DNA of 64,000 nt from Symbiodinium natans (lineage: Eukaryota > Sar > Dinophyceae > Suessiales > Symbiodiniaceae): assembly GCA_905221605.1 (NCBI GenBank), contig CAJNDS010002102.1, positions 1,105,147 to 1,169,146 of the forward strand, read 5' to 3'. Below are positions 12,274 to 24,851 of the stretch, piece by piece. Below the pieces are notes generated by a model. It had not been told where the DNA came from, did not search any database, and worked only from the letters and a program-made list of their open reading frames with translations. Numbering within the stretch: the first letter of the stretch is position 1; every line of letters begins with the position of its first letter. The position numbers were made by a program, and so were the translations under genes.

Positions 12274-12570
12274 CTATGAGGTGATGCTTGCCACCTTCTG
12301 CCGACTTGCTGCCGACACGACCTGGAACATCTTGGCAACTCAAGATCCCCGGCAAGCCTGCTCGAGCTTGAAGTCGCTCTCGAAGCGCGCCACCCTGCGC
12401 AAAGCGGTTTAGGGTTTAGGGCTTAGGGAAGTAGAGGGTTATAAAGTATAAAAGTATAAACATTAGAACATCGTGAGGCCCTGAGAAACCAGCTCCTGCT
12501 CGGACTGGCTCGAGAATTCTGAGCCCTTGTCGCGAAACTCAGCGAAGACATGCCACGACCCTGAGAAGCC
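12274..12570 (-). CDS. 3' end of unknown gene, three exons
   Basis: Three minus-strand exons join in phase. Exon 12473-12570 has 98 bases and includes GSWHVFAEFRDKGSEFSS. Exon 12358-12394 has 37 bases and reads VARFESDFKLEQ. Exon 12274-12321 reads VVSAASRQKVASITS and a TAG stop. The first intron (12395-12472) has a GA donor, an AG|G acceptor and a TTTAGGG-type tract near its 3' end. The second intron (12322-12357) is only 36 bases, with a GC donor. Upstream, an open frame to about 12734 with a hydrophobic segment probably holds further exons. No family is recognised. Confidence 0.6.
12406..12434 (+). repeat. TTTAGGG tract in a short intron
   Basis: Telomere-type units with one GCTTAGGG variant, ending in AAGTAG. 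In gene sense the tract ends about 11 bases upstream of the acceptor of the 37-base exon at 12394. The 25 bases at 12410-12434 are identical to 28104-28128. Confidence 0.9.
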
Positions 12571-13960
12571 CTCCAAAATGATGCTTCGATGATGGAGCCC
12601 GTGAAGTGAACCGTCTCTATGACTAAAACTGTGTTGATGTGACGAGTCGATGCCAGCACAGCCATGACGACACCAGCACCAACTATCCTTTTTTTATGGG
12701 TGTAGGCAAGAAAAAACCGTCTGTCGCAGCCCACGGGCAGGAACCACTAGAGTAATAGAGACCTCTGTCGTTCCCGTGATGCCCGAAACCTGTGCCACAG
12801 AATGCTTCAGGAAACTGAAACACCAACGAAGAGGTCCACAAAACGGCCAGCAATGTTACAAGCCATTCAATTTAATTAAGACACATGGGCACCACTCCGT
12901 TCGCCTTTCGGATATCAGCTGCACGCGCAGTAGGCGTTCATTATTCTCCAGCTGTCGTTTGGCCATGGATGCCAGGGCGGTGACCTTGCCCAAGGGTTTT
13001 TGGCGGCATCAGCCGAAAACGCCGAGTTACAGCAGGGTTGCCGGCAGGTAGACCTGTTGCTCTTCTTGGCTAAACTGCGATGAAATATGGAGGCTCGCTT
13101 CTGTGAGATTGCCGCTTCCGAGACCGATCCAGCCCTCGCCATGCAAGTGGTACGCAAGAACCGAGGGAGTTTCTTTCTCAGGAGTGTCTGGTGCCAACTT
13201 GGCATGACTTATAACTTATAGCCACTGATAGCTATCAAGTGGCGCCACAAAACAGCGCCAGGTTCATCGGGACGTTGAAGGCACCTGGCGTCATGTCCCA
13301 GATGTGCTGGTTGTCAAGCGGCAAAAGCAAGCTACCTCTTCTGGCAAACCTTGACCCACCGACCCTCATGTCTCCCCCAAGCCAAAGCCCCAAAGGCCCT
13401 GACTGGTCCCCACGTGCCTTCAGGACTCCCGAGGATCGCACACACGCCGTAAGCAAGCACACCTGTGTTTTTGCTGTGTTTGGGTGGGGGGGAGGCTGGG
13501 TGGGGGGTGGGTGGGGGGTGGGGGGTGTGGGTGCGTTACCACCAACAACTTCAAAAGCTGCCCGCAAGCCCCAGGATGTAGATTAGAAAAATCTAGGCAC
13601 TGGGCTTAACACAGCACAAACATGCACAAACACTGATAATGTCAAGGACTGCCAGAGCCTGCCAGCTGCGAGGGGATGAGCATGAACCACCGCACATTCA
13701 AGAAGAAATGCGCAGCTGTGAGCAGCGAAATCCAGGAGAGCATAAGCCTGAACGACCAGAGTGCGATGGAGCTCACTACCACTCGCGCACATTGCAGTTG
13801 CTTTGGCAGAAGAGAGACTTGGTAGCAGTAGCACAAACAGGTACTCGAGATGGGCTCTCCGGCTACGAGCTCTGGCGCAGCAAGTTTCCGAATGCCAAGA
13901 ATGAAGGATGTAACAAAGCGGGACCCGCCTGGAATCCGATGAATAATTGTAGCACTCAGG

Positions 13961-14253
13961 ATTGTTGCTGTCCATGAAGTGCACGTCGTCTATGGCAAAC
14001 ATCTTGGACACATAGTGGTGGTCCATGTGTGGTATGGCCTGCACTGGACGAGAGAGAGGCCACAGATCCCGGATCCTCAAGAAGCCTGCGGTGTTGCTAA
14101 TCTTGCACCTGGCAGAACTTGAACCCTTGAGCCATCTTGAAGCGGAACCCTGTCGAGACGAGTGGCAAAGATGATGAGTGGAACTGTGAACGCGATGCTC
14201 CGCTCGATGAATCTCGTGGATGCGCGGACACACTGCATCAGGCCCACAGTTGC
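13961..14253 (-). CDS. Two candidate exons of an unknown gene (partial)
   Basis: Exon 14160-14253 starts after CTTCAG with GCA and reads into STRFIERSIAFTVPLIIFAT, which includes a hydrophobic segment. Exon 14085 down to about 13961 starts after CCGCAG and reads FLRIRDLWPLSRPV and then YVSKMFAIDDVHFMDSN. A GT donor after 14160 joins them in phase through an intron of about 74 bases (14086-14159). The plus strand is also open across 13639-13977 and gives a plausible translation, so the 3' limit is uncertain. No family is recognised. Confidence 0.45.
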
Positions 14254-14280
14254 CTGAAGTAGGGAGCTGTTGAAGGGGAT

Positions 14281-14335
14281 TACCCTAAACCCTGAACCCT
14301 GAACCCTAAACCCTCCAGTACCTAAGCCCTAAACC
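14281..14335 (-). repeat. CCCTAAA/CCCTGAA tract
   Basis: Degenerate telomere-type units on the plus strand. In minus sense it ends about 27 bases before the acceptor of the candidate exon starting at 14253. Confidence 0.85.
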
Positions 14336-14339
14336 CCAA

Positions 14340-17300
14340 ACTGGCTTCGGAAGGCTTCTGCAGGTGGGTGAAAGCAAAAGGGGCATTTGCTTCACTACAT
14401 CATGGCTTGCCACCTGCGTGGCCGAACCCCAATGTCACAAACATTCTTAGACTGAATTCATGCTGATACTTCTCATGTCCATGCCACATAGGATTGGAAA
14501 ATGATCTGAGGGTGTCAGATGCAGCACGAACTGCCAAGCATGACGAAGCCGCTTGTCTTAAGGTCTAGCCAAGTGGCTGTCACAACTAGGCACAGGATCA
14601 AAGCACCGCTGATTGTGGCGCGGTGGATGAGTACTTCCCGGAGACCTTCGGGGTCGGGCTGCTTTACAACTTGACGACTTCGGGCTCGCGGATATGGTAG
14701 CGGTAGAATGGGTGCCCCAGGTCCAGGTTGAAACATGGTACCACGAATGTGCAGTAGAAATCGCAAATGTCTCCTCAGCATGGGCTCAGGTTTGCGATCA
14801 GTCTTTCGAGCACTGACTGAGTTGTCGTGATGGACTAGCTAGCGGGCAACAGGTCCCGATTGGGCGAGTAGCTCACGGTAGATTGTGCGGAAGGCAACCG
14901 AATCCATTAGTAGATCATTTGCAGCCCGAAACGGTCACCGCCCCTACTGTTTGGATCGACCTCAGCCTCAGATGTAAGCAGCGGTCCATCAAGTCCGGTA
15001 ATGTCCTAGACTCGTTGTACATGAGGGGCAACATAGTCCATTGCAGCTCCGTGGCCAGGGATTGTCAGGTCTCCGGCCAAGAAAGACTGAGCCAAATAGG
15101 CACTCTGGAAGACCAAGAGCACTGAAAGCCTTAGACTGTGGCAAGCACATGCTGCCTTGAAGCAATGGATGCTCTCACGCTGAGGACGGGATTCGATGTT
15201 ATGCGAGACGTGTATTTGCTACAAGTAGCTGCAGGCTCCAGCCCTGTATGTTCATTGACTTGCCTTCGTCCCGAGTTGAATTTGCTACTGCCATTCACAC
15301 GACAGCTATCACCATCGTTCCCTGCGCGTGTCGGTGTACCGAACCTGACATAAGGCAGGTGCGGGATTGTAGTCATTATATATATATATATATATAGTCT
15401 TCGGAATTGCAAGCCAGGGCTGAGCATGTTAACTCCACCACCCGTTTGGACGGCCGAGGCACACCAAACTTGATCGAGTCATCGCTCTTACCAGGCCTTC
15501 TCTTCGAGACTCCAGGAACGACCTTAGCCATGGGGGACGATTCCTGGCAGAAATCAGACCCCTTGAGACCAGGTGCCAATTTCTATAGCTAGAGAGCAGC
15601 TATAGCAGCTCTAGTTCATGGTCGTCATCTGAGAAGCCAGCTCCTCCATGGCAACCTGCTCAAACGTGAGTGAGAAGCAGTTCGTGCCATCGGTGGATGA
15701 TGTAGCCTGCGTGGCGGAGCGGTGCAGTTGCCCTCCGGTTGTCAATCTACGCCGCCATGCGATTCCTGACCCTGCAAATCTTGAACACTTTGGAAGGACA
15801 GCCTTTCTGAAAGTTCTGAAGCACTTCTTGCATTTGTGACCCTTTTGAGGTACCCCGGCACAAAATTTCCTAAACCCCAAACAAAAAGGCACCCCGAAGA
15901 CTTCGAGTCGAAGGGCAGACACCATCTCTGGCCCAAGGTGGTTTTCTTGCCGCTTCGTCCTCACACGCAGGTGCCGCAATGACTTTTAAGGGGTTTAGGG
16001 TTTAGGGGCCCACTCTGAGGCGAGGAGTTTCGACTCCTGCACTAGCACATGGCAGGCGGGGTTTTAGGGCCACAGGCTCGTGTTTCTGCTTTTTGCCCGC
16101 AGGGCTTCATGTTCAGAGGGGTTTCGCAATGCCCATCTTCCTGAGGCTTCTCAGGTTGGAGCCTACGGTCGCCTCTGCTTCAGAACGTGGTGTGCAGGGA
16201 AGTCTCTGCAACCGCTTCCGATCCTCTCCAGCCAGGGATCCTCCGAAGGTCTCTATGTATGGAGACGACAAACGCACATGGCGGCGCGGCGTGACATTAG
16301 GATAATAAGCAGTCCAGGGCAACACACCAGGGTTGTTGGCTCTGTTTGCACGGCACAGATGTTGATATTACGTGGGGATTGAAGAGCCATGATGCTTCAA
16401 GGTTTGGAGGGGCGGCGAATACTTGAACGAGCATTTGGAAACGAGAGGGGCTTCCGCAGCAGCCCAACGTATCTGAAACACAAGTGGGTCAAGCGCGGCA
16501 CGAAAAATTCAAAGTCTTCACTCACCGTCCAGTTTGCTGTCATCGAGTCACCCGCTGACCATGACACGCACAGGTGGTCTCTGCCGAGGCTAAGGCTTCT
16601 CTCATGGAGTAGTGCCAGCTGGCCTTCGACTTGATTTAACATTAGATGACGTTACAACAGGAGGAGGAGGAGGGGAGGAGGAGAATGCCAGGGCAGGTGG
16701 CACCCGCTTGCTTACAACCGCGCCCTCTCCCGCGACTGGCACAAGCAATGCAGCTGTGCAGGTACTGAGCACAAGGCGAGCACGATCGAAACGAGAAGTT
16801 TCAGAAACTCACCGCCAAACCTTGGACTGCAGCCCATTCAAGCAATGGGACAATTTCTGTGGAGACGATTTGCTTCTCCAGCATGTTGCAACAGGCAGCA
16901 ACGCTTCCCAGTGCAATCGTCAGATTTCCTTCTGTGGATGCTGCTGAAATTTTACTGCACCTGCCACTGCCCGGGGTGTGATGCAAAGCTGAGCAACCAA
17001 CCTCTACTCACTACAGAAACCAAATGAGCACCATCGCAGCAACAGCAACAACACCAACAACTACAAGAGTTACCATACCCACTAAAGTTCAAGGAAAACA
17101 AAATTATACAAAAAAAACACGAAGGGCAACAGCAAGAAACGAGGCACGCACACAGCCGTTGTGACCAGGTATAGTTCTGCAGCCTGCCAACAGGCAGTGG
17201 CAATCGCGAATCGATGCGCATGCGCTACTCGCAACGTCCTTCAACTCCCGCTGGGGCGCTAGAATGCGCCAGGTGTCGCACAACCCTCCCCTGATTACAA

Positions 17301-19380
17301 TCAGCGCCCAATCCACAGCGGCCTCGCCGTGCGCTTTGGGAAGTCTGGAGTACCGCATGCAAAGAGCCAAGGCCTACAGTGCTGGTCAATCCCCACTCAT
17401 CCGTTCATGGGACTTACTTTTGAATTTCAGATAATTTCAGATGACAATTTCATGCCATGGTCCCGTTGTCACGCATATACTAAGTTACTACAAGTAGCAA
17501 ATTTGGTAGAACATTTCAAGAAACAGTCCAGGAAATGGAGGGGGATCTACGTTCCTTCAGCTACTCTCAACCTGTCCCCTAGTACAGCGCGGTTAACGGC
17601 TGGCGACCGGTAATGAAGTGAGGTGCAGTGTCTACTCAGAGAAGAGAGCCCGGTAGCAGGCGACGACAAGGATAAACAATTCAGGGGCTTGACACTGCCG
17701 GAAAAAAAGCACACTTAAGCCAAGACGAGTTGTTGTCGCCTTTTGGCATGTACATTCGTCGTAGAGTTACGAGCGCTCGATCTGTTTGATGAGCACCCAC
17801 TGTCGGTTGATTGTGCAACCCGTGACTCTGGGTGTGTGGCGGTATTCTGAAAGACCACCTCGGTGAGGACAGCCAAAGCGATCACTGGGAACACAGCAGC
17901 CCTATGCAGGCAACGCAGGTTGTGCTGTCACAAGACAGTTCTTCACGTCATCGGCGAGCAGCTGCAACTTGCTTGCCCTTCTGCCTACCGGATACTAGAG
18001 CAAAGCATGGCGATAGCATGGGCGACGACTGGCGGCCACAAGCGCCAAAAACGGACTCCAGAATCTCTCTAGCTGCTTCTAGCTGGTGTCGTCCCGGCCC
18101 CCGGCTGTCGTCAGCGAGGCTCGGCGGAGCCAAAACGAGGACTCGTGCCCTGTTGCGCCCATTTGGGGCGAACGAGCGGCCTGACCTTCAGGCGCAGATG
18201 CTGCCGTGCTTCGCCATCCTAGATCATTTTTTCCAAGAACCTGTGCCACTCAAAAATGCTCCAGCAACCCTAGGTATCTGTCTGACCTTGATTTCCTGTA
18301 GCTCACCTTCTCCGGCCAATGGGCGACCAGCAGGCCGGAATCAATGGTGAGGCGAAGCACTGTGTTATGACAACAAGTACGGACATACATACATACATAC
18401 ATGCATATGTTGAGCGCCTCCCCAACCGCAAAAGTGAGGGAATCAGAACGTCTCCGGCAGTAAGAGTTCCCCTTCTACTTTCTTCTTTCCTTTTTGCTTC
18501 TTTTGTTTGGGGGGGGGGTTGGGCGGGGGGAGGCGAGTTCGCAAGTCCCGTCTACTACCGTTCCAATGTCTTTTGGAGGGAAGGGGGTGGGGAGGGGGGG
18601 GGGCAGAGGTACCTAAACCCTAAACCCCAAACCCCAAACCCCAAACCCTAAACCCTAAACCCTCCGAAGTGCGCGCCTGGGCCGTCCACAGCCTGCAGCT
18701 CCTGCCCCTGCGCGCATGTCCAGCAAGTGCGTGGATTCAAGACGCTACAGTACTCACGCACAACTTGCTGATGAGTATGAAGGGATCTGGGTTAAAAGTT
18801 ATAGGGCTTCTTGGGAATTTAAAAATTCTAGGGTTTAGGGATGCTTGGGGCTATTTCGGGTCTTGGGTCGAGGGCCGGGATGCTATCGGCATTCGATTCT
18901 CGCAGGCCAGCTTGCCAATATTGTACTATTCTTGGCCGCGCATTTCGGATTGCCATGGCACAGGAAAGTATAATTGTCACTGACATCATCTACTATCCCG
19001 ATTTGCAAGCCTGCCCACCGCATGACGTCCAAAGACTAACTTGCGCAGGGCCTCCTTGCATGACGAAGCCATCCGCAGCCATGAGCGATATGACTGATGA
19101 CGGCATACATTGTTCGTAAGCCAAGGCGGCAGCGTCAGCATCACAGGTGTTGAGTACAGCCAGTGCTAAACCGTGGAACTGAGCGATGAAACCACCGAGG
19201 TTCAAAGAAGAAGCGTTTCTGCGCCCCATCCCACGTGTAAGTGCCGCTTCTATTGCCAAAAACCGAGCCCTATAAAACCACCAAAACTTAAACCAGCTTA
19301 GTAAAGTACATAAAGCAAACCTATTCAAAACCCCAAAAGTCATTCTATTTCGCTTGCAGGATATGGATTCTATATTAGAT
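14340..19380. other. Interval without a resolved gene
   Basis: A minus frame at 15611-15979 ending EQVAMEELASQMTTMN may be a terminal exon. Otherwise I see a (TA)n tract at 15377-15396, short TTTAGGG tracts near 15990-16008 and CAA/CAG-rich DNA at 17030-17140. Scattered short frames show no recognisable domain. Confidence 0.5.
18612..18663 (-). repeat. CCCTAAA/CCCCAAA array
   Basis: Seven telomere-type units, three of them the CCCCAAA variant, on the plus strand. No flanking exon was recognised with confidence. Confidence 0.9.
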
Positions 19381-19443
19381 ACATATGTATATATATATAT
19401 ATATATACACAGTACATATATATATATATATATATACGTATAC
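19381..19443. repeat. (TA)n microsatellite, two blocks
   Basis: Two (TA)n blocks separated by CACAGTACA and followed by TATACGTATACCTGTACGTA. The tract can form extended hairpins. Confidence 0.9.
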
Positions 19444-20051
19444 CTGTACGTAGTACTCTAGTATATTCATTTACACTTCTTATCTTTCTCTCTGTATGAA
19501 TGCTCCAATCCCGGGCACAACCAGGGAAAAAGATACTGATAAATAGAACTCCGGGGAGTGGGAGGCACTTAGAGGGGTAACCCAGGCTGAGAGAAGACAG
19601 GATAAGAGCAGAACAGGGGCAGAGGAGAAGAGAGACGAGGAAGTCGGAGAAGAAGAGAGGCGAGAGGGAAGACTCCCAGCCCTTCTCTCCCGTCCGTCCA
19701 GCATTTCTGGGGGTCTGCTTTGTAATTCTCGGAAGACCTACCTGAACTGATTAGAAGCACAATGATTACGCCTGTCGTCATGGCCTAAACAGCGTGTGCA
19801 CCCCGTAGGTGCGTTCGACAGCGCATGATTGCTGGAAGCTGCAGCAACCATCATGTCTACTCACGCAGCAAGCTCCGGAGATCAAGTTTTGTGATGGGAT
19901 ACCGCCTCGTCCTTGTGCGTCGGGTCGCCTGGACGACGCGTCATTAACGCTTCCAGGGTCCAGCCATGTCATGAACCGGCAGGTTAAGCCTCTAAGACAC
20001 TAAGCTATGAAGAATGTACTGCAGCATTAAGCCAAGCTTAAGACCTCGAAG

Positions 20052-20205
20052 TCATAGGGTATCTGATCGAGTAGAACGGATCTCCATTTCGATGTCACAC
20101 TCACGTAAAACCCTAAACCCTAAACCCTCAACCCTCAACCCTCAAAACTCCCACAATAAGCAGCTTCTTCTTGCGTTGAGCCGGGCCCAAGAGCCGTGTG
20201 CTGGA
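20052..20205 (-). CDS. Candidate terminal exons around a telomere-type tract
   Basis: A minus exon at 20052-20099 reads CDIEMEIRSTRSDTL and then TGA. Upstream in gene sense, beyond the tract at 20107-20145, a frame near 20160-20205 reads VQHTALGPGSTQEEAAYC. The tract would be the intron. Donor choice is not resolved and the plus strand is also open here, so this is tentative. Confidence 0.28.
20107..20145 (-). repeat. CCCTAAA/CCCTCAA tract
   Basis: Three CCCTAAA-type units followed by three CCCTCAA units on the plus strand. In minus sense it ends 7 bases before a candidate acceptor. Confidence 0.85.
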
Positions 20206-22309
20206 CCCCTGTTCCTCCCTCCCTGAGGATGGGCTGAGGCAGGGCGAAGGCACCACGAAAAGTCCCAGCTTAGTTCAAGAGAGTACAGGTTCGGCTTGGA
20301 GATTCTAACAGGGTTCAGGGTCGAAGTTGAGCTGGAGTGGCACCCTGCGTTCGTGGCGCTGAGGCTCTTTGAGTTGCCACCTCGCCCGGTTCTTAAAGCA
20401 CTGCGACGTGGAAGTGGCGCTGGGGGGGGGGGGGGGTGGAAGCCCCCGGCTGGTCTCTCGCCCAGACTTGTCGAAACCCAATCACCTCAAGCCTGCCCAA
20501 GCCTGCCTACGCCTTCAAGTTCAACTCATCTGACTCATCTGCCTTAAGAATCGTTGCTGCGGAAGATGTGCTGAACTCTAGATGCTCACGCAAGAACCAT
20601 ACCACTGCTGCTGGTGAGCCATTGACGGCTAACTGCATCCGAAGGTTGCTATCAACTGTGGCAAAAAGTATACACTAGATCATGATGACTTGAGGCGTTT
20701 CGAGAAGATGTGGGGAGAGTCCCGCCAATTTCGAGCTATGATAAACGTACCCTCGCGGCCGCTGGCTTAACCTGGGAACGCGAGTGAAACATGCCGCTGC
20801 GGCCGAAAACTGCTCTCACAAGGCCGCAGCGACTACCATGGCCGGTACCACAGACACTTGAGCAAAGCTGAACAACAGGGATGGGATCAACTCTGCGCTT
20901 AGCCATTTTGAAGTTCTCCATGAAGTGATCATTCTTAAGGACGAGGGCGTTCCTCAAAGCTTGTCATTACAGGCCCCCAGCTGGCCCTAGCTGCACTAGC
21001 TCGATCCACGATCCTCCCACGTTTCGGGGTGGATCAGCACTATGATACCACTACCCTGAAACCCTCAAGAGGTCCACGTCCACAAACTCAGGAGCACATT
21101 ACATGGGCAAAACCCATCCGAAAAGATTCTCTGGCCAAGGACATGGATCTCTGAGGGAAACGATAGGGATTCCGAAGAGCCGCAAAAGTTGTTGAAAGTC
21201 TGCTGCATCTACTGCAGCATGTATGATTTGAGTGTCACAACTAAAGCGGCTCTGCGGTACTCATGTACATCACTGCGTGTCACACGCAGCGTCTGGTCGC
21301 CTCATCTCTCGCATCCTGCAGGGAAGCTTCCCCCCTCATAAACACTCTCGTCGACATCTCTATAGACTCTAGACAATGGGCGAAGCAACTACCAAGAACT
21401 TTGCCTCAACAACCATGGAGGAGGACCGAGAAGATGCAACCACACGAGTTCTGCACTCCCCACCACAAATACACGTGATCTCTCTGCAAGAAGTCACCCT
21501 GTTCCTCAGGTCCGGCGGTCCGGCTTAAAATGATACACTCAACTGAAACTAAACCAAACCAAACAAACAAACAAAAGCACAGTCCTCTGAGGCAAGCCTT
21601 CCTTCGCTTTGTTTCTGTGAAGCTCCGCCGCGCCCTTCAGTTACGGCAAACAAGAACGGACGCAAGCTGAGCAGGAGCAGCTGTCGTGAGTACATTGTTA
21701 AGTTAGACTTCAGAATGGTTTCGGGGACGGCTAGCTCCAGTATGATTTCCCAAAACAATTCCAGGCTACAAGCGGGTAGGTCGACGTCACGGTCGGGGCG
21801 CGTGCTTCGCACCATGGCTTTATTTATTTTTTATGTCGAAGCCTGCAAACGAGAATTGCGTTCTCGCCATCGCTTTTTGGACGTCTGGGCTCGTGAAATG
21901 CGAGCATGTCATCTCTTTTGGCTCTGAAAAATGCCAAACTGTCATCGCTTTTCGTTCCTGACGCACCTCATCCAGCTTCTGCCTGTTGGCCGACATATCC
22001 GACCGACTCGAGGCCGGATGCAAGTTACATCCGATCTAGAGTGCTCGGCTGTGAACTCCTGACTCATTCTGAATCATGTCGCAATGATAAACTTCTGTGT
22101 CTTTCGTGTGTGGAGAGCCGCCGCGCTCTCGGAATGCTCCCCTACGGCCTAGTCCAGTCCTTGAAGTATTCGGGTGATGTCTTGGTGCTCTCAGATCTCT
22201 CGGTTGATTTTCGACGTGCACTTGGACCATTGGAGTGCTCTTTCGGGTCTTCACGGTCTCTCACTGTTGTCTACGCTGGTTTTTTGAGCACCAGCAACTA
22301 GGACCTAGC

Positions 22310-22372
22310 ACCATGTAGATCTCAAAACGAATGAAGTCACCCTCGTTCATGTCACCCTGCATCATGTCGTGC
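22310..22372 (-). CDS. Candidate internal exon, unknown gene
   Basis: After the acceptor CTCTGCAG the minus strand reads HDMMQGDMNEGDFIRFEIYM, a strongly protein-like segment. A TTTAGGG-type tract lies about 18 bases upstream of the acceptor. The donor is probably a GC or GT within the last few codons. No family is recognised. Confidence 0.42.
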
Positions 22373-22390
22373 CTGCAGAGAAGAAACACC

Positions 22391-22424
22391 GTTTAGGGTT
22401 TAGGGCTTAGGGTTTATGGTTTAG
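22391..22424 (+). repeat. TTTAGGG tract beside a candidate acceptor
   Basis: Four to five telomere-type units including GCTTAGGG and TTTATGG variants. It lies immediately upstream, in minus sense, of the candidate exon at 22310-22372. Confidence 0.85.
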
Positions 22425-22565
22425 CAACAGGCTAACGGCGCGCAGTCATGTGTAGCCATTTTTCACAGTTCAGGTCGCAACGTGCTTGGCAACTGCGATT
22501 GAACCAGATCTCTCCTGCGAGGCAAAGCCAGCATAGCAACATTCCACTTACCAGAAAAAAGGATC

Positions 22566-22665
22566 CCCTAAACCCTAAACCCTAAACCCTAAACCCTAAA
22601 CCCTAAACCCTAAACCCTAAACCCTAAACCCTAAACCCTAAACCCTAAACCCTAAACCCTCAACC
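22566..22665 (-). repeat. Long perfect CCCTAAA array (about 14 units)
   Basis: Essentially uninterrupted CCCTAAA repeats on the plus strand. With the array at 22786-22851 it encloses a non-telomeric segment of about 120 bases that is open on both strands. Confidence 0.95.
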
Positions 22666-22785
22666 CGCATTGCGGCCGTCGCAGTCTTGGCCTTGGGGGC
22701 TGCACATGGCATCAAGGCCTCGGGGCCCCTGTGCAAAATGAAACTGCAAGGCCTGCAAGGGGACCATGACTCGGTCTTGTGATGA

Positions 22786-22851
22786 CCCTAAACCCTAAAC
22801 CCTAAACCCTAAACCCTAAACCCTAAACCCTAAACCCTAAACCCTAAACCC
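22786..22851 (-). repeat. Long perfect CCCTAAA array (about 9 units)
   Basis: A second uninterrupted array in the same orientation as 22566-22665. The segment between them (22666-22785) has a protein-like plus frame and a GCAG acceptor on the minus strand, so it may be an exon between two telomere-type introns. Confidence 0.95.
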
Positions 22852-24223
22852 ACAAAGAGCAACACAGTTCACAGCGCATCTCCTTCAATAATGTGAAATC
22901 TTAGTGAGACACAACAGCGAAACCTAACCTCCCGTGACACTGTAATTAAGCCTCCCAATGTAGAAAGGCAGCCCCATGCCACCCAGATTGAACCTGGAAC
23001 TGCAAATAACTGCAGGAGAACAGAATCCCAAACCCCAAACTTGCCTGAGTACGCATAAATAACCAGGGCCCGATGATCCCCAACTGAAGGGTATGTCGGC
23101 CATGATTCCATGATGGTGCTTTTTCCAAATCCGAAACCCCCTTAAACCCAAAACCCCTACAGCTGGATTTGCAGTCCTCCTTCCTGCCATGCCCTGGCTC
23201 GACCGAGTGGCTCCTGGGAGCTACACTTTGGGGTATACTTGGAGGTTCATGGGTTGAGGGCTATGACCCCAAGTAGAAGCCTGCTTATAACCTACTTAGA
23301 GGACTTCGGGCTTAGTATATAAGGACCCCCAAGTAGGCGGTGTAGGGACTGCAAGGGGGGCAGGAATCAAGGATAGGGGTTTGGGGGTCTTATCAGGGCT
23401 GGTCAGCGCACGGATTCCTTCGAATCTGCTTTGCCAGGTCTCTCTTCAAACGACAAAGGCAGAAAGGCCCCGAACCAGAATAACTAGATCAGAGAACTCG
23501 CCAGGATGAATCAGGTCGAGATGAATGAAGGTAAAGAAACATCTCACAGAACCTCACAGCACTCAGCCGCGATTTGCTCATGCGAAGTGTTGAATTGCGG
23601 GCACTTTAGGCCGACTGCAGCCAGGCCACGCGCGCATGTAGTGGCTGGGCCGCCGACGCCAAGCGCCTTCTTCCTGCGTGTTTTGCAAGACGCCCACCAT
23701 GGACACAATTGCAGCAATGCTCCACGCGAAGCAGAGAGGCTTGCCAGCCTTGAGGGCTGCGGCCTCTGGCAGCTTAAGCGCCTACAACCGGCACTCCATG
23801 AACACTGGACTCGCTGGTAAGGGAGCCATGCTACCCCGTCAGCACTTCAGTGGGAGCCAACCCAACTTCCCATCCTGAAGCTGAACTGAAACACATCCGA
23901 GAACCTATGGGTCCATCAAGATGCTAGCTTCGTCGGTTCAGAAACACTCAAGCGGCCCTTGTCCTCAGCCAACTCATCCAGACCCCTACCACGTGAGGAG
24001 CGCTTGAGGCTTGCTATGGTTTTGGGGTCAAGACGAAGCGCAACAGAGCGACAGGAGCATAAGCCGCCACAACTGCAATCATCACGATTCAGGGAAACTG
24101 AACTCCTCAGATTTGGCCACTGCAAGGGGTCAAATCTAACTCAGTTTTACATGACAGCAATGAACCGATTGTTTGCTCCGCTTGCACTTTGCGGCGTTCT
24201 AAACTGTAACCCTGCAACCCCCC

Positions 24224-24311
24224 ATGCACAAGCGATGCGTGAAGGCTCCACGAACATCCAAAGAATCGCTGAAGAAGATCAAGATCTTTGAACAGGGACT
24301 CTTGGCAGGCG
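24224..24311 (+). CDS. Candidate exon, unknown protein
   Basis: The plus strand reads KESLKKIKIFEQGLLAG and reaches a GC donor after GGCAG near 24310. CCCTGAA/CCCTAAA repeats follow at 24338-24380. The opposite strand is open too. No family is recognised. Confidence 0.25.
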
Positions 24312-24851
24312 CAGCACAAACTGCACAAATGCTGAAGACCCTGAACCCTAAACCCTCCCCTCCTGACCCTAAACTCTCAAAACATCTGCTCGCTATTCTC
24401 AGCTCTATGAATCCCCAGGTGGCTCTCGGCCCTGCCTGCGCGGATCCGATGTGGAAGATCTCGCGGTCATCTCACCTTCCCTGGCAGATTTTTGTTTTGC
24501 CCACGAGGTGTCTACCTATATGATGTGTCCGCGCAAAGATCTACTCTGACTCAGAGACAGATGAGCTGCCCCAAGATCCGAACAACGCGTGACAACTCAT
24601 GCGATCCCTCAGCATCCTTCCGTGGTGACTCAGTGGTAGACCTCGGTAGCCGCCTCTGCCCCTGGCGCTGGACCTTATGCCGGTCCTGCGGCTGTGATCG
24701 GCTTACAGGCTCTGAGTTTGGTTTTAACCATACAAAGCCACACGCCTATCAACATTTCAGAATGGGGTTTACTTCGGAACAAGAAAAAGACGGGGCTTCG
24801 TTGACCCCCCCCCGCGTCCTGTTTGGCCTGGGCAAGCCTTTGCCGAAAGCA

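Noticed and set aside
24617-24650. GTGACTCAGTGGTAGA resembling a tRNA D-arm (A box)
   Set aside because: No T-loop sequence follows at the right spacing, so it is not a tRNA gene.
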